Shown: positions 31,950 to 44,263 of the stretch, one piece after another
How positions within the stretch are numbered: the stretch's first letter is position 1
How the letters are laid out: the number at the start of each line of letters is the position of its first letter
Source of the DNA: Gracilariopsis chorda
Lineage: Eukaryota > Rhodophyta > Florideophyceae > Gracilariales > Gracilariaceae
Reading direction: 5' to 3'
DNA length: 64,000 nucleotides
NCBI GenBank assembly: GCA_003194525.1
Contig: NBIV01000162.1
Location: 62,001 to 126,000, forward strand
Made by a program: the position numbers and the translations under genes
The notes under the pieces: model-generated
What the model saw: the letters and a program-made list of their open reading frames with translations, nothing else
Told to the model about the DNA's origin: nothing
Databases searched by the model: none

Positions 31950-32889
31950 TCTTGCCTTTGGAGACTGTTTGACAAGGAGGCCGCATTCTGTGCTCGTGCG
32001 GTCATTGAAGCAATTGGAATTGGTAATCTCGGAATAGAAGATCGTGCAAACGTGTACGGGTCGGCTCGATGAATAACAACTATGGTAGCAATGTAAGGCA
32101 CACGACATCTTCAAAAAGATAAGAAAATATAGTCGCGGAGAAGGAAGCTAGCGGAGCTTGGGTTGCAGCAGCTCTCAAGAATGCATTTGTCGGTCGAACC
32201 CAGACTACGAACGGATGGCAACGTGCAACTTCATCATGCTCCTTGCAGGACAGATGACGCAGTCTCAGAACGAAAAGCAGCCGCTGCGTCGTCGCTCAGC
32301 CACCCCGGAAAGCCGACTGCAAAGTCTGGAGCGACGGCTCAGTGGGATCACCACAAGGGCAACCAGCCCAAAGGCATTCTCGCAGTGGTAATCGTTCCCT
32401 AAGTTTGTTGTTCCCCTTGCAAAAGATCCGTTCATCTTCTTGTGTTCAGTTTGCGTGAGTTTTTCAGCCGAGCAGATACCGCAAGGCTTCCATGCGCTGT
32501 GCAGGGCGTAGATGAAACGCTCTACTTCAGAATATGGATAATGCCATGCACAGCACAAGCAGTCCTGACTGTTTCGGTCGTCTTCTTTCGGATCAAAAAG
32601 TGCTCGGCGCTGACGAAACGCTTGCTACTGAAGACGGACAGGTCCGTTAGGAGTCACTATGTCCTTGAAACATGCGCACGAATGTATTAGGCAAAACTAG
32701 TTTTACAAATCACTCTACCCTTGGTATTACACTCCTCTTTGCGTTGTCTTGTGCAGCAGAAAAGGGCAGTAAACTAAATGTATGGTTGACCACGATAATG
32801 ACTTCGTATTGGCGCTGAGTCTGGTCATGCTTAAGAAATGATAGGCTCGCTGTTCAGAATGAATATCGAAGAAAGTAGAACCTATTTGC
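31950..32889. other. Intergenic, no supported gene
   Basis: Only short overlapping frames without domains. Contains the 3' flanks of the convergent membrane-protein and small hydrophilic-protein genes. Confidence 0.5.
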
Positions 32890-33312
32890 TTATTCCTCAA
32901 ACGTGCCCGCGAGTAGCTGACCGGCTCCTTTCAGCAACGATTTTGTGACCTTTTTGGTGGCCTTACTCTTGGCAGCTTTCTGAGCCTTTGCCTGCACAGA
33001 AGGGTCTTGGAGTTTGCTGGAGAGCTTGTCCTGCCAGTTCTTCTTGTCCTGAGCCGTGTGTTGTTGGGGATGACCAGAGGATGAGGAAGGTTGATGGGAA
33101 GATCCGGGGTAGCCAGCCGGCGGACGGTACTGTTGATGTGGTGTAGAGGAAGATTGATGTGCATACGGGGGGACGTAAGGGTTCTCGGTTCCGTCGTGAG
33201 TTGTCGGGGCGGAGGCAGAAGACTTGGCTGATAACTTTGACTTGTGCTCCTCGAGCTTCTTTCCGACTTGCTTGAGAAGGGCTTGTTTAGCTTGCTTGTC
33301 GAAGAAACTCAT
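32890..33312 (-). CDS. Small hydrophilic protein of unknown function
   Basis: A 140-residue intact ORF from ATG 33312. The N-terminus is a charged amphipathic helix (MSFFDKQAKQALLKQVGKKL). The middle is Pro/Ser/Gln/His/Tyr-rich (YVPPYAHQSSS, HQQYRPPAGYPG) and probably disordered. The C-terminus is Lys/Ala-rich and closes with KKVTKSLLKGAGQLLAGTFEE. There is no signal peptide or membrane span. A good TATA box about 125 bp upstream and balanced codon use support a real gene. I recognise no family; a cytosolic or nuclear protein is likely. Confidence 0.75.
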   Translation of the reverse strand: MSFFDKQAKQALLKQVGKKLEEHKSKLSAKSSASAPTTHDGTENPYVPPYAHQSSSTPHQQYRPPAGYPGSSHQPSSSSGHPQQHTAQDKKNWQDKLSSKLQDPSVQAKAQKAAKSKATKKVTKSLLKGAGQLLAGTFEE

Positions 33313-33434
33313 TGCGGGAAGGGTTGTAGAAGGAGAGAGGTGCGTGCAGGCGGGTACTAGACCGAGGAGAGATGTATGGATAGATGGGCTGTGGTTGTGT
33401 GTGGAAGTTTTTCAGTCCGTGTCGAGAGATCGGG

Positions 33435-33443
33435 TTTTATAGA
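33435..33443 (-). promoter_or_regulatory. TATA box of the small hydrophilic-protein gene
   Basis: On the minus strand the sequence reads TCTATAAAA, about 125 bp upstream of ATG 33312, giving a predicted leader of about 90-95 nt. Confidence 0.65.
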
Positions 33444-35071
33444 CGAGGGTGCCGTGCAGCGGTTTGATGTGCGTGCTGACGTCACCACCGTGTGGCGCAA
33501 TCACAACGGTTTCTACTCAACACAGAAGACGGCTACCAACGGTAGCTGCGAAAGGTAGAGTAGCGTTTGTGCAAAAGATTGCTGGAAAGGGATTCTGACA
33601 CGTGAGGCTAATAGTCAGCAATGCACATTGCTGGGAGTAATGTCCACTTGTCCAGGATGACACGTAGTATTGAGGAGTATTCAATTCTCGAGCAGAAATA
33701 GTGCACAAACAACTGTACGCTGTCTTTTTCCTTCTTCAGAATTTTGCCGGTCCTTGATTGTAAACGTGTCTGTTTAGAGATACTTTTATCTCCGCAGGAA
33801 ACCAAGGACTTTCTGCGGACACTGCCTAATGATATTCTTGACGGATTTTCCGCTCATCTCGTGCAAACTCGGCAAATGTTCTCTCCTGGCCTGATTTGTC
33901 AACTGGCACCGAACGAAGCATGTAGTGATCGATTCTTATCATTCTGCATGTAGTGCTCCTCAAACTCATCAGGCTCATGCCTGTGCGTTCAAGATAGAGG
34001 CCATCAGTCTGCCTTCCGGGAGGATTTCGTGATTCATCTTTCGTTTTTAGCGTAGCTCTTTGAGAGCAATATTCCCCATCACACAATTGGAGGCCTGAAT
34101 GTTGTACCTCTTTGTTTCCTAAGCATTGAACAATCCACCCAGGCCTCGCTGCCTCCTACATGTAGTCCGAAGCCTAACGCCATGTTCCAATATCGTGATG
34201 GAAGAAAATGGTCCGTTTGCTCTCTGTAATAAGACCCAGTACAGTTGTATGGAATTCCTGAATCAATGCAAACGAAAATGGGCATGTTACCCTCTCAATC
34301 TCACATTCGAGGTGTATTTTATATCGATACGGCTCATCACCTTATCTCAACCAAATTCCGTATATAAGTTCTTCTTTATACATTGTAATATGTCCCGTAC
34401 CGAACATAGACCTACACAAGTAGGGGATATTGAAAATTAGTCGTCGAAAGTTCAGAGGCATTGCATTTTGCGTTGTATCCTTGTCATTGGCCCAAGCTCT
34501 TCCGTGTCTGCTTTGCCCTTGACGATCGAGACCTTTTTATCCTTTCAACATTAACATTGCTCTTATGCTCAAAGGTAGGAAAAAAGCTTCCTGTTCCGAT
34601 TTCATTCACAGATAAACATCACCTGCGCAGTTCGAGATCATCTCGGAGCCCAGCTATGTGTGAGGCTAACCCTTCTGTCCTCTTAACTTTGTAACTGTGA
34701 CATAGAACAGGGAACCTAATCTTCCCATCTCGCACTCTGGCATGCCACATATGCTTCTTCACAACTCAATTCATTGCTTAATGTCATGTTGAACATCTGG
34801 GCTGTGCTAAGAAACGAGCTTGATACAGTAATTTTCAACTTCTAACAGTGTAACGTAGTAACGTTCTTCCACAAGATCAGCCTGCTAATTCTGGATTAAG
34901 ATATCGGCCCGTATATAAACAACTACATCCTACTTGCTGTTTCTCAACGAATTCACCTTTTGCTTTAAATAGTACATGCACCGAAAACCATCAATGCAGC
35001 AACATGTTAGTATGTTTGCTACCTGTAGAGTCCAATGCGAGCCTTGGGCCACCGAATCCGTTCCAAGGTTG
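33444..35071. other. AT-rich intergenic DNA, no supported gene
   Basis: Frames up to about 105 codons, none with a domain or convincing codon bias. The right edge is the Gypsy target site. Confidence 0.5.
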
Positions 35072-35076
35072 CCTTG

Positions 35077-36139
35077 TGTGGGCGCCATCACGGGACGGTG
35101 ACGCAGGGGGCCAAAAAGTTGTAATAATACAAGCCAAAAGGGTGCTCTTCGTAGCTAAAAGCCCCAAAACAAGTTGAAAACAGTGGGATCAAAAGAACTA
35201 AACCCACTCGATGAAATAAAACAACACTAGGGAGAGCAAGAGGCTCAATCCCCAAATAAAACTTCTTAACTTCTTGTTGAAACGGCGCGCAACCCAAGAA
35301 TTATGTCAAGGATCACTAAGGGTCAGACCCTCGGCTTCCGGTCAGACACTCCGGATGTGAAGTGGATTCTGCACCCTACCTACCTCTGCACTAACCAGAA
35401 GCAGGCGCATACAATCCTTACAGGGCTTCCCGAGGAGAGCTACTAACAGCGGGATATGCTTTCACTCTATACCCAAGCTGGCCCTTTGCAGGAAAGGTTG
35501 CACGGCACGTCGCCTGCGGATAGCTTCCCGTCAAGTACTTCCGTCCAGAAATCACCAGGTCTTTCGACCGACACCGTTATCCGAGCAAAGCTCCGGTGGG
35601 GCTCACAGACGACAGAAACACCTTTGGTACACACCACCCGTCTCCCGTCCACGCCTAAGGTGCTTCAACCGGTCTTAGCGACGGTACTTCCCCACCCTAT
35701 TGGACAACTAGCGGCACACGCCTCACTAGAAGCCCTTTTATCCAGCGGCGAACGCCTCACTGGTTGTTGATGATAGTTGAAGTGGCTGAAGGTTGATAGG
35801 GGGTGGGGCTTAGATGTTGGTCGATTGTTGAGGTGAGTTCAGACCGAAGTCCGAAGCTCAGAACCTCTTTTTATAGTGTTTAGAGGCACTACAAACGAGC
35901 CAAATACGCATTTCTACTTGCTAGTTACTCATGTGTGCGTCTAGGTTACTCCATTGGCTTCTAGAGACCTCTGGAGCTGCACACTAACCAATAATAAAGC
36001 GACAATTTGCGCCAGCATTACTAAAATACTGTAGTCTTTGCTGGGCCAACAAAGCGTGCAATGTGCTAGACACTACTGGAACATTCTACACGTGTGTTCC
36101 AGCAATGTCTGGCACATTCCGCAACATTCGCGACCGACA
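35077..36139 (-). repeat. Gypsy 3' LTR (1,063 bp)
   Basis: Direct-repeat partner of 41583-42645 with about ten differences. TG...CA ends; target duplication CCTTG on its left. Confidence 0.95.
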
Positions 36140-36183
36140 CAACCCCAACCTCAAGGGTTGCCACGCCGCGGCAACCTGAAAAC

Positions 36184-36804
36184 CTAACCTTCCATCGGGC
36201 GCGCAATATACTTCTTCAAACGACGGGCGTGTATTCCATGGCGAGTGTACCGGTTGTGTGGAGAAACCAACGTGTACCTTGGATGGTGAGCCCTCACCAC
36301 ACGACATGGACCAAAGTACTTAGAGGAAAAAGCAGGCCATTTCACGGTAGTGTTCAGGGCCTTTCCACGAGCCACAAGGACCAGATCACCGACTTCAAAC
36401 TTCGTAATGGAGACTGCATCGACTTCCTTCAAAGGCCTCAGAGCAGAACGTTTAGCTCTATGATTCCTTGATGCGAGCAGCTCCACTGATCGGAACCGGT
36501 CGGAGGAGTCCCCAACTCGTGCCACGACACCACCTTCATCGGAGGTCATACGTGGTTTCACGCCGTAAAGCAACTCGAACGGAGAGATTCCACTGGCAAG
36601 CTGTCTGCGCCGGTATCCGTACAGAACCGAAGGCAGGTGTTCGTCCCAACTTGAACGATTATCCAGAGCTTTCTTTCCTATTGCTCTTTTCAGAGTACCA
36701 ACCATCCTTTCAGCTCGGCCATTGGACATGGGGGCGTACGCCAAGACCGTTTTCCATTTGATACCATGGTCCTCCATGAATGAGACGAGCGACTTAGAAG
36801 TGAA
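36184..36804 (-). mobile_element. Gypsy integrase, distal part
   Basis: Shows the last part of the integrase catalytic core (WKTVLAYAPMSNGRAERMVG) and a C-terminal DNA-binding region (DLVLVARG, KYFGPCRVV). It is separated from the rest of the integrase by the solo LTR at 36810-37634. There is no obvious chromodomain. Confidence 0.9.
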
Positions 36805-36809
36805 GCATG

Positions 36810-37634
36810 TGTAGTGCAATGCCCTCAGGGAGGGATTCTTGGTACTTGATCGTTTTCCCGATAGTATCGGTTGTGTAGTGTGTGTATGAACTACGCCCCA
36901 CAATGGTGGGTATGGACACGTGGGACACGGTTTTGGTTCAATTGGCGGTTGGCCACAGTAGTGGATGTTGCCACGAAATGTGGAGTATTTTAGTTAATAT
37001 TATTTATTATTTTCACACCCATTTCTGGGAAGCTAGTACTTAGTGCGACGGCGCACTGCCGTCGCACCAGTAAACCTTCCCCAACAAGGGACCCCAACCT
37101 GGGGAATTGGCTCTAGTTGTTACCGTTTGCGCGCGTGCTCTACTCCTCCTTGGAGGGAAACGCCGTGAACCACGGGACATCTAACCCCCTTCCACATCTA
37201 AAGAGGCCCATCCTTGGGAGTATAATTGTTCCAATTGTATTGGTGTTTCGCCCTGTATAGGGATATTGTTACCGGCATCGCCGTTCGTCCCCGTCGCTCT
37301 CGCGACTCACTTCGCCCTCTCTTCCTCCTCTTCGCCCTTCCTTTTTCCCCTTTTCAGGGTAGCACCTCCCGCTATCCGCGGCCTTCGTGTGCGCATCCGC
37401 TCACACACCCCCACTTACGTGGAAACATACCTCTACTGAGGATCACACCCCGCTCACGCGGATACCGACTCTTCGCCTTCACCTCCCTGCGCGAGTCGCG
37501 ACAGGTGTCCCTGGTCTTACAAATCGGCTTTGCCGGGGCACCTCTGGGAGGGCTCTACCCAACTGGGTTCACCTCGTGAGAGGAAGATCCCGAACGTCTT
37601 TCGGTGTTTTTCCCCTTTGGGGCATTGCACCACA
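36810..37634 (+). mobile_element. 825-bp solo LTR inserted in the Gypsy integrase
   Basis: Begins TGTAGTGCAATGCCC and ends GGGCATTGCACCACA, a 15-bp terminal inverted repeat with one mismatch. The flanking duplication is GCATG (36805-36809 and 37635-37639). It is the same length as the copy at 9677-10501 and closely similar in sequence. Because it lies inside a young Gypsy element, this family moved even more recently. Confidence 0.93.
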
Positions 37635-37639
37635 GCATG

Positions 37640-40598
37640 TAGCATTGTCCGACACCACGATACGAGGGAAACCAAACACGGCAATGATCTCTTTTCTCAC
37701 GAAGTCCATGACCTCTTGTGACGTAGACCATTTTGTCGCTATGGCAAGTGGCCAACCAGTCAAATGCTCAACACAAACCAGAATGAAACGGTTTCCGGAT
37801 TCGGTAGTCGGAAGAGGACCTGCAAAATCAATCGAGAAGACGTCAAAGAGAGAGGAAATGGGAGTCCGAAGGTTGCTGTAATACCTTGGTAGTGGTGCGA
37901 GTCTCTGGCATTCGTCACAACTCTTGACGTAGTTGCCGATATCTTCATGCATAGTGGGCCACCAGTATCTCTCAGTGATGAACTTCCTTGTATTCTTCAA
38001 ATCCCAGTGTCCAATCTCATCATGAAATGACTTGATAATGATCTGTCGCCGACCAATAACAGGAGCAACTCGCAGTGCGTTTGGCATCCTTTTGAACAAT
38101 TTTCCTTCCCAGACCAGGAATTTCTTCGCATTTCGTCGGATTGCTTGGCGGAGACGTGCATCAGTCTCATCTGTAGGGAGACCACACAAGAAGCGCGCAA
38201 TGTTTGCGTAGTATGGTTCAAGACCGGGGAAGTTGTCAGGCTCAACAGCCATACAAGCAAGGTCGCCTTCATCTTCTAACGGCTCGACCTCGTCTCCGTG
38301 AACTATCCTTGACAGATAATCTGCTGCGCCCTTCTCCTTGCCTGCGCGATACACTATTTCAAAGTCATACTCGGCCAGAAAGTCTAGCCAGCGAGCTAAG
38401 CGTCCATGTATATCGCGCTTCTGAAATGCATATCGTAAAGCCATATGGTCCGTGATTACCTTGAATGGAACAGACGAGAGTAGATACAATCTGAACTTCT
38501 TGAAAGCAAAGATAACTGCCAATGCTTCTCTTTCACATGCCGAGTAGTTCTTTTCTGCAGCGGTCATAGTACGACTGGCAAACTGCAGAGGATGTATCTT
38601 CCCATCTTCCTTTTTCTGAGAGAGAACTGCGCCGAGTGAAACACTAGAGGCGTCCGTTTCCACATTGAAAGGCTGCTCGAAGTTTGGAAATGAAAGTACC
38701 GGAGGCTCAGTCATCTTTTTCTTCAGACCGTGGAAAGCTTCTAGCATCTCTCTGGTCCAACTCAGCTTCTTATTCCCCGAGGTAGCACTGTGAAGCACGG
38801 CGGAGGTCTCAGCAAAGTTTCTGATGAACCTTCGATAGTATCCGGCTAGTCCCAGAAAAGATCGTAGTTCCGTAGTGGTGGCAGGAATTGGGGCATCCTG
38901 GATCTTAGCAATCTTCTCCTGGTCCACGTGCACTCCATCTCCGTTGATTACATGGCCTAGAAGAGACACCTCCGATAGTGCAAAGAAACATTTGGACAGT
39001 TTGAGCTTCAATCCATGCTTCGCAATCCGACCAATCACAGCCTTCAAGTGAATCACGTGCTCTCTGAGGCTTCTTGAGAATATGACAACGTCATCAATGT
39101 AAACCCGAACGAATGGAAGTCCTCTTAGCACATGATCCATCATCCGTTGAAAGGTGGAAGGGGCATTCATGAGACCAAATGGCATGACTTCGAACATGAA
39201 AGTTCCGTATCTGCACACAAAGGTCGTCATCTCTTTGCAATCCTCAGACATCTTGACTTGCCAGTATCCAGAGAACAGGTCTAGCGTAGTGAAGACACAG
39301 CAACCTCCAAGTTCGTCAAAGATCTCTTCTATGCGTGGCAAAGGCCAGCGGTCAGCTTTCATGACTCTGTTCAGCTCTCTGTAATCGACACAAAACCTTG
39401 CGCTTCCATCTTTCTTCGAAGCAATGACAATTGGAAACGACCAAGCAGAGGCTGAAGGGGTAATGATACCAGCTTCGAGAAGAAGATCAATCTCCTTGCG
39501 TACGAGCTCGTTGTGCTTCGGCGACATCCTCCTGGCTCTGAAGTAGATTGGTTTGTCAACTGTCAACTCGAAAGAGTGAGAAACCGGCACATCGGCTGGG
39601 CGTAAGTCTTTCAATGACCAAGCGATTACATTCGAGTCCTTCAGACAAGAAACCAAGTCGTTTCTTTCATCCTCTGAAATGTGCGAGAGTTTTGAAAAGA
39701 GTAACTTCTCGTGCTGCTCATCGGTAGTGATGTCCAATTGCGGGATCATTTCGGGAGTCTCGCCATGGTTCTTTTCTGTTAGAGCAACCACGAGTTGTTC
39801 GTCATCTTCAGAAGCAGTATCAGAGTCAATGGCGGCGTCAGAATCTGAAGTGAAGTCGTCGCTATCCGTCTGGAAACCCTCTTCGTCTGAAATCTCGACG
39901 CGAGCATAGTCAAAGCCAAGTGTTACTCTTTTTCCATCAATATTCATCTTCACGTGCTGATTTTCGAGTTCAAGGCAGGCTTGGAACGATTCAAGTGTTG
40001 GACAACCCACAATTATGTCGAATGGCGGACCATCAATAACAAGAAAGCCTAATGGAACGGAGACGCCCCTGAAGGATATAGGGATATCATATAGTATTCC
40101 TCTGCACACGGCGCTCTGTCCATTGGCAACAGTTATCTTCTTCGTCGTATGCTTGGGTTCCAGTGCTAGCCTGTCACACAGCTTGGTTGACATAAGGTTT
40201 GGAACAGCTTCAGAGTCGAGCAAAGCTTCAGTCTCAGTCCCATATATCATAACGGGGACCGCCTTAAGACGTCTAGGCTGCTTACCGACTGGCCCAACAA
40301 AAGGGCGTCGAACATTGCTTTTGCGACCGATGAGCTTACGAATCTCTTTCTTCGCATCATCTGCGTCTCCTCTGATAAGTTGTCCAAAGGATAGTCCGGA
40401 AGAGGCATTCGCGAGCTCAGTGAGAACGTTATATTTGCTTGCATGGTCTTGAAGACTCTGTTTCTTCGACTTCCTCTGTTTCGGCTTCTTGACTTTCTGT
40501 TCATGAACCTTAGGTCTCCGAACTCTCTCTTCGTATCTTGTTGGATTGAGCAAAAGCGGGATGGGTGCATCACCGTCTGAACGGCGCTGTTTAGGCAA
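37640..40598 (-). mobile_element. Gypsy pol: protease, reverse transcriptase, RNase H, proximal integrase
   Basis: Recognisable in order: an aspartic protease-like region (ALLDSEAVPNLMS), the reverse transcriptase fingers and palm (FRARRMSPKHNELVRKEI, FCVDYRELN, FTTLDLFSGYWQ, FVRVYIDDVVIFS), RNase H (VETDASSVSLGAVLSQ), the integrase zinc-binding domain (HxxxH...CDEC) and the start of its catalytic core (DVFSIDFAGPLP). The frame is long and open, consistent with a young element. Confidence 0.93.
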
Positions 40599-40730
40599 CG
40601 CTTCACCGTCAGCACTTCTCTTGGTTGTGGCGACTACATCAGCATTCCCAGCGTTTTCGGTGACAATTGATACGGGTTCGGATCCTTTCTGAAGATTAGA
40701 TGCTAACTCTTTAGATTTCTCATTGGTATC

Positions 40731-41474
40731 TTATACTTTACGGGTCTCTTCGGGTCGGATTCTTCGCCAACAAGTGATCTCTGAGTGTCCAATTTTCCCA
40801 CAACGCGGGCATCGCGTATCTCGGTGCGGATTAGAGTCACATTGTGAGGCATAATGTCCGGGCTTCTTGCAGTATGAACAAACCTTTTCGTAGTCTCGAC
40901 GCTCCGTCTGTGTCTTCTTAACCATTAATGACAGCTGAGCAAACTGCTCAGAGAGTTTGTCGACCCTAGAATCCAAAGCATGAGAGATAGTTTCTTCAGA
41001 AGACCTGTGGTTTTGGACAATACGCTTAGGTGGGGTACTTAATAAAACGTAGTTCCCCATTGCTTTCCGGGCAGCATCGAAGGCTTTCAATTGAACCTTC
41101 AACTCATCATAATCATCAGCGCCACGGAAAACAACGAACTGGGCTAGATCAGCGTATTCCATTACAGCTTTCTTCAAAAGACCAAACTTAGCCTTAGCGT
41201 TGAATCCTGCCAAGAAGAGGTTGTCTATATAGGTCAAGGAACCAACCAAGTCTGCATAATCCAATTTAGCAGAAATTGCAAGGCGTATATCTTCCTCAGG
41301 CTCCTCGGCTTTTCCAAAACGATCGATGAAAGCTTGCTTAACGGAGCGGTAGTCCTTCGCTTCTTCCGAAAGTGAACCATTAACAGCATAAGAATCATAG
41401 TAGAAATCAAAGGCTTTGTTCTCAAGGAAACCAAGCAACTCAAGTGCCATGTCCTCGTCAGTCTTTCCTCTCAT
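40731..41474 (-). mobile_element. Gypsy gag with two CCHC zinc knuckles
   Basis: A 247-residue frame with a helical capsid-like N-terminal region and two C-terminal zinc knuckles, CSYCKKPGHYASQC and CPRCGKIGHSEITC. It is followed downstream on the minus strand by pol. Confidence 0.9.
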
Positions 41475-41582
41475 TGTAACATTCTCAAAGTAAAAGAAGA
41501 ACTTTACGACGTCAATAGAAGAACCGTCATAAGAAGTAAATGCAGCGTTAGAGTCAGAAGAGCTCCCTCCTCAAGAGTACCA

Positions 41583-42645
41583 TGTGGGCACCATCACGGG
41601 ACGGTGACGCAGGGGGCCAAAAAGTTGTAATAGTAAAAGCCAAAAGGGTGCTCTTCGTAGCTAAAAGCCCCAAAACAAGTTGAAAACAGTGGGATCAAAA
41701 GAACTAAACCCACTCGATGAAATAAAACAACACTAGGGAGAGCAAGAGGCTCAATCCCCAAATAAAACTTCTTAACTTCTTGTTGAAACGGCGCGCAACC
41801 CAAGAATTATGTCAAGGATCACTAAGGGTCAGACCCTCGGCTTCCGGTCAGACACTCCGGATGTGAAGTGGATTCTGCACCCTACCTACCTCTGCACTAA
41901 CCAGAAGCAGGCGCATACAATCCTTACAGGGCTTCCCGAGGAGAGCTACTAACAGCGGGATATGCTTTCACTCTATACCCAAGCTGGCCCTTTGCAGGAA
42001 AGGTTGCACGGCACGTCGCCTGCGGATAGCTTCCCGTCAAGTACTTCCGTCCAGAAATCACCAGGTCTTTCGACCGACACCGTTATCCGAGCAAAGCTCC
42101 GGTGGGGCTCACAGACGACAGAAACACCTTTGGTACACACCACCCATCTCCCGTCCACGCCTAAGGTGCTTCAACCGGTCTTAGCGACGGTACTTCCCCA
42201 CCCTATTGGACAACTAGCGGCACACGCCTCACTAGAAGCCCTTTTATCCAGCGGCGAACGCCTCACTGGTTGTTGATGATAGTTGAAGTGGCTGAAGGTT
42301 GATAGGGGGTGGGGCTTAGATGTTGGTCGATTGTTGAGGTGAGTTCAGACCGAAGTCCAAAGCTCAGAACCTCTTTTTATAGTGTTTAGAGGCACTACAA
42401 ACGAGCCAAATACGCATTTCTACTTGCTAGTTATTCATGTGTGCGTCTAGGTTACTCCATTGGCTTCTAGAGACCTCTGGAGCTGCACACTAACCAATAA
42501 TAAAGCGACAGTTTGCGCAAACATCACTAAAATACTGTAGTCTTTGCTGGGCCAACAAAGCGTGCAATGTGCTAGACACTACTGGAACATTCTACACGTG
42601 TGTTCCAGCAATGTCTGGCACATTCCGCAACATTCGCGACCGACA
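41583..42645 (-). repeat. Gypsy 5' LTR (1,063 bp)
   Basis: Direct-repeat partner of 35077-36139; target duplication CCTTG on its right at 42646-42650. Confidence 0.95.
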
Positions 42646-43336
42646 CCTTGTTTCGTATCCGGGCGAAGATTAGAAACAATGATTCTGTCTAAATTAGCCA
42701 GCACCATGGAGCTCCTTCAGGGCAGTAGATGTAGGAAGCATTACATGATGTTCATCATAGCTCCACTGAAGCTATGAATCTGACCTGCTTTGCAGGTCAT
42801 AATCTTACGAGACGCTAAGAGCATCTCCACCCATCTACCAAACTCCAAAAAATCGAAGATTTTGTAGTTTGAAGCTTTCAGTTCTGTCGCCACCGGTGTT
42901 GTAATCAAAAGTTTTTTGGAGACAAAAGTCCAATTCGCTTCGAGCGCGCTCCAAGTGGCAAGCTTGAAACTATTTTTGAAAACCAAACCAACAAAACGCG
43001 CCTTGCAAGCATTCCTACCACTTTTGGCTGCCATTACCGCAACACTTTTGCCGCTGGAAAGTGTTTCCCGCCAAAGGAAGTGAACTCTTCTCAAATTCTT
43101 GTGCTCTAGATTCACACAATAGCGAATGAACAATACTTTTTTCGCGCCAAACAGACTACTGCAAAATAAATGAAGTGGCACAAGGCCAGAGCTCAGGCAC
43201 AGCGTCCTGCAAGTTATTGTCTCGTTGGTGGATCTAAAACCATTTTTGAGGTACATAAACGTTAAAGTAGGACTGTCACAACTTTTCTACATCTTTCCAA
43301 CTGCCAACCAGATTTCCAACAGTAGAAGATATAAAC

Positions 43337-44263
43337 ATGGGGGCTAGAAAAGGATGGACAAGCGATGGAACAATAACGGCGTGTCGTGTATATGTTACGG
43401 CCTCAGAACATCCAAGGAAAGGTAACACGAAGAAGCGTGATGAGTTCTTTGCAGACGTATTGCAGTTTTATGAAAAAAAATTAATTTATTGGAAGAGACA
43501 TTCCACTCCTAAAGCGCACGGGGGCTGCTGTAGCTCAGCGTTATCGTAAAGCTCGTTGCGAGTGGTTTAAATTCGAGGGAGTCCTTCAAAAAATTAAAAG
43601 AAACCGACTGGGTCACCGACAGAAAACGACATAGAACGCGCTGCTTTGGCAGTTTACAATGGGGAAGGAAACATATCTGACATTTATACGTTTGTGTCCC
43701 ATAAGACTCTAACCACTGGGCTTAAACTTTTATTTCCATCGGTTTTAACGTTTTTGCGAGAAACCCACACTTGGAATATGATCCTATAATCCCAACAAAT
43801 TTTAGTGGGCCTAAGTTCTCAGAATCAGAGCGAAAAGGTTGGTCCAACTAGTGACCAGTCCACAATACCTGGCCAACAGCATGCAGGGTCGCAAGACTGC
43901 AGTACGGTCCACAGATGTCCGACAGGAACAAAGCGAGGGCTTGAAGTGTTCAACCAGGTTGCTGCATTGAACAAAAGAGCAGAAGAAATTGAGAAAATGG
44001 CGGCGGCGTCAATGAAACGGACTAAAGTTGCTGAAGATATGCTTACTGTAGACAAACAGCGGGCGCTGATCGAATTCTTTTCAATGCTCGGCACGGATCC
44101 GCAACTGCGAGAAAAACTTCTGATGTTAAAGCAGAGAAAAGCTCTGTTGGAACTTGAGCAAGAGCTTCGTGAAGGTACGGCACTACAGAACACGGATGCG
44201 TTTGCATTGACTGCCGACAAAGAGGAACCTGTAGATGACGCAGGTCACAGGACCGAGCATTAG
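43337..44263 (+). pseudogene. Harbinger Myb/trihelix-like (NAM-associated) protein, decayed
   Basis: Starts MGARKGWTSDGTITACRVYV with ASEHPRKGNTKKRDEFFADV, the pattern of the Myb/SANT-like protein of Harbinger elements (W-x-x-x-E/D ... A-W/C ... S-x-D-x-x-x-G-x-x-Q-x). After frame changes it continues with RYRKARCEWFKFEGVLQKI, then DIERAALAVYNGEG. The last frame (43805-44263) has PTGTKRGLEVF and a Lys/Glu-rich helical tail, as in NAM-associated C-terminal domains. In Harbinger elements this protein carries the transposase into the nucleus and helps bind the ends. At least two frameshifts and a stop separate the parts. Confidence 0.75.

Larger units (their letters stand above)
35077..42645 (-). 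mobile_element. Ty3/Gypsy LTR retrotransposon, 7.57 kb, young
   Basis: Bounded by two 1,063-bp direct LTRs (35077-36139 and 41583-42645) that begin TG and end CA. The flanking duplication is CCTTG (35072-35076 and 42646-42650). By eye the LTRs differ at about ten positions, near 1%, so insertion is recent. Parts in minus-strand order: 5' LTR, a primer-binding site starting TGG next to the LTR at 41582, gag with two zinc knuckles, protease, reverse transcriptase, RNase H, integrase, a purine-rich tract just before 36140, and the 3' LTR. Reverse transcriptase before integrase defines Gypsy. Apart from a solo LTR inserted in the integrase (36810-37634), it looks close to whole. Confidence 0.95.

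Noticed and set aside
35456-35770. ORFs of about 104 codons repeated in both Gypsy LTRs
   Set aside because: They are identical only because the LTRs are, and have no domain or expected LTR function.
36810-37634. 825-bp unit as a DNA transposon with 15-bp inverted ends
   Set aside because: TG...CA termini, 5-bp duplications and insertion pattern fit a solo LTR better, although no full element is in the window to prove it.
43511-43575. tRNA-like stretch (GTAGCTCAGCG ... ATTCGAGG)
   Set aside because: It lies in the Harbinger Myb-like gene and translates as RYRKARCEWFKFEGVLQ, which fits that protein. The arms do not pair as a tRNA.
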